Assembly: GCA_026706225.1 (NCBI GenBank)
Contig: JAPOZE010000288.1
Span: forward strand, 1-12,544
Source: Acidobacteriota bacterium
GTDB lineage: Bacteria; Acidobacteriota; Terriglobia; Versatilivoradales; Versatilivoraceae
DNA: 12,544 nucleotides
Direction: 5' to 3'
Positions 5,491-11,855 of this stretch are shown here, one piece after another. Below the pieces are notes generated by a model, which made no database searches, had not been told where the DNA came from, and worked only from the letters and a program-made list of their open reading frames with translations. The translations under genes and the position numbers were made by a program. Within the stretch, counting starts at the first letter, position 1; each line of letters opens with the position of its first letter.

Positions 5491-8316
5491 TCAAGGCTCG
5501 GACCCTGGAACCACCCCGGCAATAAAAAGTTCCGGCCGGAAGAATTCCCGGGCCAGCGCGGCAACTTCCTCGGATTTCACTCCCTGGATCTGCTTCAGGG
5601 TGTTGGTGACGTCATCGACGGACTGCCCGAAAATGGCTCTCTCCGCCAGTTCCAGGACATGCCGGCGCCGGTGCTGGCCGGCCATCCGGTAGCTTCGGAT
5701 GAACGCTCTCCTGGCCTGATCGATGGACTCTTCCGAGGGCGGTCCCTCGCCCAGCGCGGTCAGTCGGGCACGCACCGCCTCCAGGGCCTTGCCGCCGTCA
5801 GCGGGCGCAGCCGTCAGGCGGGTGTAGAAGTATCCCCCCCACTTCAGCCGGCGTTGCGAGGTCAGGAGGTCGATTGCCAAACCCCGTGGTTGCTTCAGAG
5901 CCAGGGACAAGCTCCCGCCGAGGCCCGAGGTCAGGTGCTGCAGCACGGCAAAGGCCGCCATTCGCGGATCGGAGGCCTGGGGCCCCAGGAATCCGGCCTG
6001 GGCCAGCCAGGGACGCTCCTCCCCGGCCGTTCCCTGGAGGGCTCGAGACCCGGTCAACCGTTGCAATTCGCCAATGTCCTCGTATTCGATGCGGGAGATA
6101 CCGGAGCGCCTCCACTTGCCGGCAAACCTGGCGGCAAAGGCGCTCCCCTCCACGTCTCCGGCAATGACCACCACCGGCCGAGTCCCCTGGACATATCGCC
6201 GGTGCCATCCCACCAGGTCCTGGCGGGTGAGCCTTTGCAGGGCTGTTCCCTCCCCATAGGGGTCCCTGCCGTAGGCATGGGCGCCGTAGGCGGCCCGCAG
6301 AAACAATTGCTCCGCCTGGCGGCGCGGATCGTCCGACCGCCTCGCGGTGCGCAAACCCAAGGCCTGCTTCTGAGCCGCAATGGCCTCTTCTTCAAAGGCC
6401 GGCCGTTGCAGGGTTTCCGCCAGAATATCCACGCAGGCGGCGAAATTGCCGGAGAGCCCATGGAGCACAAAGCCGAAATAGTCAGGCTTCACCACGGCAT
6501 CCACCTCCACGCCCAGTCTCTCCAGGAGGGCGGCCGGATGGGACGGTTGCAGGGCCGTTGCGCTCCCGATTACGGTGGCAGCCATCAGGCCGGTAATTCC
6601 CTGCTTGTCGGGAGGTTCCGAGGCCTGGCCACCCGGAAAGAAAATTCCCATGGAAGCCAGGGGCAACCAGCGTCCTTCCTGGACCCAAACGTCGGGCCCT
6701 CTCAGGATGGAGAACTTTCTCAGGGGCGGCGCCAGTCCCGCCGTGCTGATTTCCCTGGGACCCCTTTGACTCGGCGGCCGGGCTCCCGCCTGCTCCCTTT
6801 CCTCCGGCAGGGGCACCACGATCCAGTCGTCGCCCTTGATCTCGCCAAGGGCGCGGGGCAGGGCCATTCTCAAGAACTCGCGGTAACTGCCGGAGTCGAA
6901 TTGCCTCGTCTCCTCCGAGGCCGGCTGGTACTCCAGAAGCGTGCACCGTTCCAGGTCGAGATAACGACGAGCCGCCGCAACCACTTCCTCCGGTGTCACC
7001 GACTCGATTCTCTGAAGGGTTTCCTCCCAACTCTTGAAATCCGCCAGGTGCTCATGCCGGGCGAGCTGTATGGCCAGACCCACCAGGCCTTCCTGGGCCT
7101 GCAGAAACTCGACCGCCAGCAGCGCCCGGGCCCGCTGGAGGTCCGAATCGGCCAGGACGCCCTGCCTGATCCGCTCGATGGCGGCCAGAGCGGCCACCGC
7201 CGATCGGTCCAACCCCGGATCGCCCGCGCCAAGGCTGAGGATGAGAGTGCCGGTCTGTCCCGGAACAACGGTGCTGGAGTCCACCCCATGAACCGGCGAC
7301 CGGGCTGTCCCCAGGCCGCGATTCAGCACCGAGGTCCTGCCCGCTGTCAGAACGGCTTGCAGGACCTTGCAGGCGTACCACTCCCGGGTGAAGGCGGCAG
7401 GCAGGGGAAATGCGATCTGGATCCCGGCTTGATGCAGGTCCTGCCGGCGGTAGGCGTAGGTGAAGCCGCCGGATTCGAGGGTGGGAGTGGCCGGCGGATC
7501 GGGCGCGGGGCCCTTGGGCAGGGATCGGTAACGCTTGACGATCTCGCGCAGGAGCGCCCGCCGGTCGAAATCGCCGGTGATCGCCAGCAGGACGTTGCCG
7601 GGAACGAACCAACGGCGGTGGAAATGGCTGAATTGAGCAGCGTCGATACCGTACGGACTGCCGGGGGGACCACTCGTTTCGTCGAGTCCCCTCCTCCTCC
7701 GCAAGGCCAGGTCAAACAGCTCCCGGCCGTACTCCCGCTCCGGCGAGGCCTGTCTGTACCGGCGCTGCCGGTGGACCGTTCGCTTGAGTCTCCCCACCCT
7801 CTCAGGCGAGGGATTCCCTTTCTCGAGGGCGGCGACTTGAAGGTCCAACCCCCTCCGATAGGCTTCTCGCGGAAGCACGGTGGAAAACCAGGCGTGGTCT
7901 TCACCCACCCCGGTGTCCAACACCGCTCCGATTCTCCTGGCTTCCCCGGCAACCGTTCCCTCTCCATCTGCCAGCCGGGAGTGAAGCAGCAGGGGAGCCC
8001 ATAGATCCCAGAAACCCTGACTGGATGGGTTCTGGTGAAGGCGGCCGGCCTTGACGTAGGTCGCCATGGCCACCAGCGGCGTGTGGCTCCTCTCGAAAAG
8101 GAGCACCGTCAAACCGTTCTTGAGCACGACCCGGGTGTAGGGGCCGGCATCCTCTCGGGAAAGAAAGGGCCCGACGATTCTTGGCGGTGGGGGGTCGGCC
8201 CCATCGTCCTGTGAGGCCCGGCAGGAGTTGGCGGGGTCCACCAGGCCGAACGGGCCCAACAGTCCCAGCCAACCGCAGAGAAGCGCCGCTCGCCAGGTGG
8301 ACCGTGTGGGAACCAT
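5491..8316 (-). CDS. Two-domain M16 (insulinase/pitrilysin) fold protein lacking both HxxEH zinc motifs
   Basis: A 941-residue protein with a Sec-type hydrophobic N-terminus (about residues 8-25) followed by two M16 repeats. The first starts near TRVVLKNGLTVLLFERSHTP and has the family features AGR near residue 90 and FHRRWFVPGNVLLAITGDF. The second starts near residue 530 and includes WHRRYVQGTRPVVVIAGDV. Where HxxEH should follow the Gly, the first domain has GFWDLWAP (D104, A107, P108) and the second GITGLMAA (G576, A579, A580). Neither half can bind zinc in the usual way, so this is predicted to be a non-catalytic member. In many bacteria an active M16 subunit pairs with an inactive one, but no active partner is present here. 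ATG 8316 was chosen although the frame is open to 8535, because the extension lies antiparallel-free but out of phase within the dehydrogenase gene and a signal peptide follows ATG 8316. The gap to the dehydrogenase stop is 2 bases. Confidence 0.88.
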   Translation of the reverse strand: MVPTRSTWRAALLCGWLGLLGPFGLVDPANSCRASQDDGADPPPPRIVGPFLSREDAGPYTRVVLKNGLTVLLFERSHTPLVAMATYVKAGRLHQNPSSQGFWDLWAPLLLHSRLADGEGTVAGEARRIGAVLDTGVGEDHAWFSTVLPREAYRRGLDLQVAALEKGNPSPERVGRLKRTVHRQRRYRQASPEREYGRELFDLALRRRRGLDETSGPPGSPYGIDAAQFSHFHRRWFVPGNVLLAITGDFDRRALLREIVKRYRSLPKGPAPDPPATPTLESGGFTYAYRRQDLHQAGIQIAFPLPAAFTREWYACKVLQAVLTAGRTSVLNRGLGTARSPVHGVDSSTVVPGQTGTLILSLGAGDPGLDRSAVAALAAIERIRQGVLADSDLQRARALLAVEFLQAQEGLVGLAIQLARHEHLADFKSWEETLQRIESVTPEEVVAAARRYLDLERCTLLEYQPASEETRQFDSGSYREFLRMALPRALGEIKGDDWIVVPLPEEREQAGARPPSQRGPREISTAGLAPPLRKFSILRGPDVWVQEGRWLPLASMGIFFPGGQASEPPDKQGITGLMAATVIGSATALQPSHPAALLERLGVEVDAVVKPDYFGFVLHGLSGNFAACVDILAETLQRPAFEEEAIAAQKQALGLRTARRSDDPRRQAEQLFLRAAYGAHAYGRDPYGEGTALQRLTRQDLVGWHRRYVQGTRPVVVIAGDVEGSAFAARFAGKWRRSGISRIEYEDIGELQRLTGSRALQGTAGEERPWLAQAGFLGPQASDPRMAAFAVLQHLTSGLGGSLSLALKQPRGLAIDLLTSQRRLKWGGYFYTRLTAAPADGGKALEAVRARLTALGEGPPSEESIDQARRAFIRSYRMAGQHRRRHVLELAERAIFGQSVDDVTNTLKQIQGVKSEEVAALAREFFRPELFIAGVVPGSEP

Positions 8317-8318
8317 GC

Positions 8319-9275
8319 TCAGAGATGTTTGACCGCGTAGGGAAGGGGCTTGCCCTGCAAACCGGCTCGAATGTTGTCCACGGTCATCTGCGCCATGCGG
8401 AGGCGGGTCCGGGACCCGGCCGAGCCCAGGTGAGGGGTGATCACCAGGTTGGTCAGTCGCAACAGCGGGTGGTCGCGCGGCAACGGCTCGGGCTCGGTCA
8501 CATCGATGGCGGCGCCGGCAATCCTGTTGTCGCACAGGGCTCGATAGAGTGCCTCATGATCCACCACGCCTCCCCGGGCCACGTTGATGAGAATGCCGTC
8601 CGGACGCATCCAGGCAAGCTGCTCCTCTCCGATCAGGTGCCTGGTCTCCGGCGTCATGGGAACATTGAGGGTCACGAAATGGGCCTGTTCAAGAAGCTCC
8701 CTCAGACTGGCATATTCCACTCCCAGCTCGCTCTCCGCCTCCGGCTTTCTGTGCCGGGAGTGGTAGAGAATCCGCATGTCGAATCCGCGAGCCCGGCGAG
8801 CCACCTCTCGTCCGATGTGGCCCAGGCCGACAATGCCAAGCGTGCTTCCGTGGACCTCTCTTCCCAGGAACAACGAGGGGTCGTAGTACCGAAAGTCGGG
8901 GCCGCGTGCATAGCGGTCACCGGCAACCACGTTGCGGGCGCAGGCCAGCAGCAGGGCCATGGTCATGTCGGCGGTGGCTCCTTCGACCGCTCCGGGGGTG
9001 TTCCCCACCGGAATGCGCCGAGCTGCCGCGGCCGCAAGATCCACATGGTCGATGCCCACACCGAAGTTGCTGATCACCTTGAGATGGGGCAAGCGATCCA
9101 TGAAGGGCCCGTCAATGATGGGATGACCGTAAAGAAAAAGCGCTTCGACTTCCTGCAGGGCTTGCCGGGATCCCTCCTCCAGCAGGCTCCAGGGGCCCGA
9201 GCGGCAGTCTGGAGCAAACAGCTCTTCAATAAAGGAGGCCAGAGGCACGTCTACCAGAATCAACGATCGAGGCAT
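8319..9275 (-). CDS. D-isomer-specific 2-hydroxyacid dehydrogenase (glyoxylate/hydroxypyruvate reductase-like)
   Basis: A 318-residue cytoplasmic NAD(P)-dependent oxidoreductase. The catalytic trio is present: R234 in NVARGGVVD, E263 in DVTEPEPLP and H282 in ITPHLGSAG. The Rossmann glycine motif is GLGHIG (150-155), and the substrate loop NFGVGIDHVD (70-79) is typical. HSRHRK after the second Rossmann strand carries basic residues often linked with NADPH preference. Family members interconvert 2-oxoacids and D-2-hydroxyacids; the DVTxPEPLPxxHPLL segment resembles glyoxylate/hydroxypyruvate reductases, but the substrate is not proven. The frame opens 47 codons earlier, but MPRSLILVDVPLA matches the usual family start and the extra residues are low-complexity. 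No clear ribosome-binding site is seen. It is first in a tight cluster with the M16-fold and VWA genes; no functional link between them is evident. Confidence 0.92.
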   Translation of the reverse strand: MPRSLILVDVPLASFIEELFAPDCRSGPWSLLEEGSRQALQEVEALFLYGHPIIDGPFMDRLPHLKVISNFGVGIDHVDLAAAAARRIPVGNTPGAVEGATADMTMALLLACARNVVAGDRYARGPDFRYYDPSLFLGREVHGSTLGIVGLGHIGREVARRARGFDMRILYHSRHRKPEAESELGVEYASLRELLEQAHFVTLNVPMTPETRHLIGEEQLAWMRPDGILINVARGGVVDHEALYRALCDNRIAGAAIDVTEPEPLPRDHPLLRLTNLVITPHLGSAGSRTRLRMAQMTVDNIRAGLQGKPLPYAVKHL

Positions 9276-9322
9276 CAGCGGTTGCCGCAAAGATGAATGA
9301 GATGGAGAGGCTTTCTTGTGGA

Positions 9323-9376
9323 CCCCGGCGCCCTGGAAGCGGGAACAGGGGTTCGGCCGTGGCCTCGGCGCCGGGG
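9323..9376. repeat. 10-base perfect inverted repeat between pssA and the dehydrogenase gene
   Basis: CCCCGGCGCC (9323-9332) is matched by GGCGCCGGGG (9367-9376) with a 34-base loop, in the 150-base spacer between the pssA stop and the dehydrogenase start. No T-run follows on the minus strand, so a standard intrinsic terminator is not supported. It may be a transcription-attenuating stem or a chance product of GC-rich sequence. Confidence 0.4.
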
Positions 9377-9425
9377 GCGCAGAGCCGCACAGGGCCGGAG
9401 GTCCCGGCTCGGACATCCCGGGGGC

Positions 9426-10244
9426 TCAGGTGTCATCCGGCCTGAGCTTGCCGGCCGTCAGGACACCTTCCGGTTTGTGCTTGACCAGGCCATAGGCTTT
9501 CAACCCCAGTCCCGAGAACGCATATCCCGCCGCCATGAGAAGCAGGACGACCTGCGAGTAGAAATAGATCAGCGCTACCAGCAGGGCCAGGAGCACGAAA
9601 TTGACGAATCGCTGGCGGCTCTTCAGATCGACCTGCTTGAAACTGGGATATTTCAGGGTGCTGACCATCAGGAACCCCAGGAATCCGACCAGCACAATCC
9701 AGAGTGTCCCCGCGATCCAGTGTTGGGGAGGCTCCGGCGAAAAGTGCACCGCGGCGGCGATCAGGGCCGCGCCGGCGGGAATCGGCATTCCCACAAAGGG
9801 CTTTTCCGAGCCGCTTCCCGACGGTGGGGGCTTGGCGCTCTGAATGTTGTATCGCGCCAGCCGCATGGCGCCGCACACCAGGAAGCCGAAGCAGACGATC
9901 CAGCCGAGCTGTTGGAGGTGAAGAGAATAGGGCGACTCCACGGAAACCGCGCGAACTCCCCAGAGGTAGGCCAGTATGGCCGGAGCCAGGCCGAAGGTGA
10001 CCACATCGGCCAGGGAATCGATCTGCACGCCGAATTCGCTGCAGGAATTGGTCATGCGGGCAATCCTGCCGTCCAAGCCATCGAAGACCACCGCGAAACC
10101 GATCGCGATGGCCGCCAGGTTGAATTCACCCTTGAGGGCGTTGGTGACCGCGAAAAATCCGCAGAAGATGGTCCCGATGGTGAACAGGGTGGGCAGGACG
10201 TAAATACCCCGCCGAAACCGTCGCTTTTCCGAATTATTCTTCAC
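9426..10244 (-). CDS. pssA: CDP-diacylglycerol--serine O-phosphatidyltransferase (phosphatidylserine synthase)
   Basis: A 272-residue integral membrane enzyme. The CDP-alcohol phosphatidyltransferase signature is complete: D58-G59-x2-A62-R63-x8-G72-x3-D76-x3-D80. N-terminal MKNNSEKRRFRRGIYVLPTL, then a GFFAVTNA stretch, is typical of bacterial type II PssA, followed by several hydrophobic helices. It transfers the phosphatidyl group from CDP-diacylglycerol to serine, giving phosphatidylserine and CMP at the inner membrane. The start is GTG (10242-10244), 11 bases inside the end of psd, with GGAAGGG upstream. The overlap implies translational coupling, and Psd uses the PssA product as its substrate, so the pair forms the two-step route to phosphatidylethanolamine. 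Confidence 0.95.
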   Translation of the reverse strand: MKNNSEKRRFRRGIYVLPTLFTIGTIFCGFFAVTNALKGEFNLAAIAIGFAVVFDGLDGRIARMTNSCSEFGVQIDSLADVVTFGLAPAILAYLWGVRAVSVESPYSLHLQQLGWIVCFGFLVCGAMRLARYNIQSAKPPPSGSGSEKPFVGMPIPAGAALIAAAVHFSPEPPQHWIAGTLWIVLVGFLGFLMVSTLKYPSFKQVDLKSRQRFVNFVLLALLVALIYFYSQVVLLLMAAGYAFSGLGLKAYGLVKHKPEGVLTAGKLRPDDT

Positions 10245-10854
10245 TGCGTACCACCCTTCCGATGACGGAGCTGCCTCCCCGCACCCGGTCTCCCCGGCTC
10301 AGTTCCAGGGTCACGTTGTCGGGAACAAATACATCCACTCTGGAACCGAAGCGAATCAGGCCGATGCGTTCACCGGATTCGACCGCGTCACCCGGCTTCT
10401 TCCAGCAAACGATGCGGCGCGCCAATATTCCGGCAATCTGGCTGAAGCGGACCGTCAAGGAGCCGTTGGCGACCGTCAACACGTTTCGCTCGTTTTCCAC
10501 CGAGGCCCGCCGGTCGAAGGCCATTCTGAACTTGCCCGGTCGATAGCGGACTTCCCGGACGGTGCCCCCGATCGGGGAGCGATTGATGTGGACGTCCCAG
10601 AGCGAGAGGAAAATGGATACCCGGGTGGTCCCGTCGGCCTGCTTGGCCAAATCCAGCACCTTCCCGTCCGCCGGGGCCAGAACCAGGTCCTTTTCGCCGG
10701 GGATCTTGCGGTGGGGGTCCCGGAAAAAAAGCCCGACCAGAACAGCGATCCCCAGACAGGCCGACCCCAGCAGCATGAACCCCATGATCCACAGCAGACC
10801 GCTGACCACCAGCAACGGAATCAGGAAGACAAAGGCATCTGCGGCGATCTTCAT
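10234..10854 (-). CDS. psd: Phosphatidylserine decarboxylase proenzyme, short (archaeal-type) form
   Basis: A 206-residue protein, the size of the short PSD class. Two hydrophobic segments near the N-terminus (about 8-42) precede FFRDPHRKIP and LAPADGKVL, both diagnostic. WDVHINRSPIGG carries the conserved His (H89), and RFGSRVDVFVP is followed by GGSSVIG (193-199). Self-cleavage is expected between G194 and S195, leaving a small alpha subunit with an N-terminal pyruvoyl group. It decarboxylates phosphatidylserine to phosphatidylethanolamine at the membrane. It is the first gene of a psd-pssA unit, overlapping pssA by 11 bases, with an extended -10 promoter about 30 bases upstream. No strong ribosome-binding site is visible before ATG 10854. 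Confidence 0.95.
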   Translation of the reverse strand: MKIAADAFVFLIPLLVVSGLLWIMGFMLLGSACLGIAVLVGLFFRDPHRKIPGEKDLVLAPADGKVLDLAKQADGTTRVSIFLSLWDVHINRSPIGGTVREVRYRPGKFRMAFDRRASVENERNVLTVANGSLTVRFSQIAGILARRIVCWKKPGDAVESGERIGLIRFGSRVDVFVPDNVTLELSRGDRVRGGSSVIGRVVRSEE

Positions 10855-10883
10855 GGCTGAAACCCCGGTGTCGTAGCCCGCAC

Positions 10884-10894
10884 ATTATATATCA
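10884..10894 (-). promoter_or_regulatory. Extended -10 promoter element upstream of psd-pssA
   Basis: On the minus strand the sequence TGATATATAAT (10894-10884) gives a TATAAT box and an upstream TG. No convincing -35 is seen at 16-18 bases. The expected start point near 10877 gives a leader of about 23 bases before psd. Confidence 0.55.
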
Positions 10895-11115
10895 GGTGCC
10901 GGGTGGAGGCCGTCACATGCCGGGGTGTCCACGGCTTTGGAGCCGCTTCTCTCCAACCCGAGTCTCTCACCGGGTCGCTGGAAACAGCATGACATATTGT
11001 TTAATATCAACACTGTGAATGGGTGACTTTAAAGTTCTTGTGGACGAAGAACGGGCTGGACAGGCCCGGCTGGGAATTGTGGGCTTGCCCGACTGTTCCA
11101 TCGGCTGCCGGCACC
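10895..11115. other. Gene-free spacer between psd and the DUF465 gene
   Basis: No reading frame here resembles a protein. It contains two small AT-rich dyads, ATATT-GTTT-AATAT (10994-11007) and ACTTTAAAGT (11026-11035), and a hairpin CGGCT-TTGG-AGCCG (10932-10945). The local drop in GC content around 10985-11040 is marked. I cannot assign a function. Confidence 0.4.
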
Positions 11116-11143
11116 AAAAAAGGGAACCGCGCGGTTCCCTTTT
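11116..11143. terminator. Bidirectional intrinsic terminator downstream of the DUF465 gene
   Basis: GGGAACC-GCGC-GGTTCCC (11122-11139) is a perfect stem flanked by six A on the left and four T on the right, so it reads as stem plus T-run in both directions. The longer T-run (six) is on the minus strand, which fits termination of the DUF465 gene ending at 11217 and insulation of psd. Confidence 0.85.
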
Positions 11144-11216
11144 CGATCCGGCCAACCATCCTTCAAGGTCCGTCCATTCCCTGGCGGGCCTCAGCCAAAC
11201 CCGCCACTCCGGACCC

Positions 11217-11444
11217 TCAGCCCTGCTGCTGCCTTTGGGCTTGAATCATCTGCTGCATTCGGTCCTTGGCCCGCAGCTTCAACTTCTTCAACGTCACTTC
11301 CTCGAGTTTTTCCTGCTCGGACAGGAAACTTCTGTTCATGAAAAGAGACAGTTTTTCGTCATAGGCGCTGTGTTCTTCGGCAAGTTTTCTGAACTCGTCG
11401 CTGGACTGCAAGAGATGCTCTCGAATATCCAAGGCGCTTGACAC
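11217..11444 (-). CDS. DUF465/YdcH-like small coiled-coil protein
   Basis: A 75-residue, highly charged helical protein. The pattern EEHSAYDEKL, then LSEQEKLEEVTLKKLKLRAKD, fits the DUF465 (YdcH/SlyX-like) signature: H-x2-Y-D-x2-L, a central Glu/Lys helix, L-K-K-x-K-L and K-D-x-M. It ends with a glutamine-rich tail (QMIQAQRQQQG). The length is normal for the family, whose function is largely unknown. The start is GTG (11442-11444), with a strong AAGGAGG about 10 bases upstream, which fixes it. It is a single-gene unit, ended by the hairpin at 11116-11143 and bordered upstream by the MITE-like element. Confidence 0.88.
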   Translation of the reverse strand: MSSALDIREHLLQSSDEFRKLAEEHSAYDEKLSLFMNRSFLSEQEKLEEVTLKKLKLRAKDRMQQMIQAQRQQQG

Positions 11445-11505
11445 CGTTTCTTGTCCTCCTTCTGTTTACCAAAGCCCGGTTTCCGATCTGCCTGCGTTGC
11501 CCAAA

Positions 11506-11533
11506 ACTATCACAGCGCCAAAGACCAACTCAA
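11506..11533 (-). promoter_or_regulatory. Possible promoter of the DUF465 gene
   Basis: TTGAGT (11533-11528) and GATAGT (11511-11506) on the minus strand are separated by 16 bases, each matching four of six consensus bases. It lies about 60 bases upstream of the GTG start. Weak evidence. Confidence 0.3.
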
Positions 11534-11563
11534 GGAGCAATCCGGCCGGTGGGGGATGGGCTG

Positions 11564-11604
11564 GTGTCCTGTCTCGGAAACACTAGTGTCCTGTCTCAGA
11601 AATA
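11564..11604 (+). repeat. Tandem pair of element-end sequences
   Basis: GTGTCCTGTCTCGGAAA (11564-11580) and GTGTCCTGTCTCAGAAATA (11586-11604) are copies of the same end sequence, 22 bases apart in the same orientation, with a single mismatch over the shared 17 bases. The inner copy is the left terminal repeat of the MITE-like element; the outer copy may be a remnant of an older insertion. Confidence 0.75.
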
Positions 11605-11855
11605 AGATTGCCATCTCCGATGGAGGTTCCACCGGGAAACGGTCGGTTTGAGAAACCCTTGGCGGTTCAGCGAAATAGGGGCCATTCTGGGTCCACGCCC
11701 CGAAACCTCCATCGGCCCTCCGGGTTCGGGCGGAACGGCACCGTCTTCGTCGTCGCTCCTCCTCGCAATGAATAGCATTGGCTCGTCATCGCTCCTAGAA
11801 TACGGTGCCGTTGCGCTCCGAAATCTGGCAACCCTATTTCTGAGACAGAACACTA
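11584..11855. mobile_element. MITE-like element, 272 bp, with terminal and nested internal inverted repeats
   Basis: The left end TAGTGTCCTGTCTCAGAAAT (from 11584) and the right end, read on the minus strand from 11855, TAGTGTTCTGTCTCAGAAAT match at 19 of 20 bases. Similarity continues to about 30 bases (RRRTTGCCA). Both ends are bounded by TA, consistent with a TA target duplication as made by IS630/Tc1-mariner-type transposases, or TA may belong to the repeat. Inside are two further inverted repeats: CCGATGGAGGTT (11617-11628) with AACCTCCATCGG (11704-11715), and AACGGCACCGT (11734-11744) with ACGGTGCCGTT (11802-11812). There is no transposase gene, so mobility would need one in trans. An 85-codon open frame crosses it but shows no protein family features. 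Confidence 0.75.

Noticed and set aside
5659..8004. Long plus-strand open frame (781 codons) opposite the M16-fold gene
   Set aside because: It is antisense to a gene with clear family features, has no recognisable domain, is rich in Pro/Arg/Gly/Gln as expected from a GC-rich shadow frame, and lacks a supported start.
8317..8535. 73-residue N-terminal extension of the M16-fold gene
   Set aside because: It lies within the dehydrogenase coding region in another frame, is low in family-like content, and a signal peptide begins right after ATG 8316.
9367..9380. GCGCC-GGG-GGCGC hairpin as a pssA terminator
   Set aside because: No T-run follows on the minus strand and the stem is short.
9276..9416. 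47-residue N-terminal extension of the dehydrogenase
   Set aside because: Pro/Arg/Ser-rich and unlike the family; the family's usual N-terminal strand begins at ATG 9275.
9297..10265. Plus-strand open frame of 322 codons
   Set aside because: Antisense to pssA, which has an exact CDP-alcohol phosphatidyltransferase signature.
10985..11040. AT-rich dyads as a riboswitch or small-RNA gene
   Set aside because: Only 5-base stems are present and no known aptamer core was recognised.
11596..11853. 85-codon minus-strand frame inside the MITE-like element
   Set aside because: It starts and ends inside the terminal repeats, has no family features and no ribosome-binding site of its own; it is better explained as a by-product of the repeat sequence.
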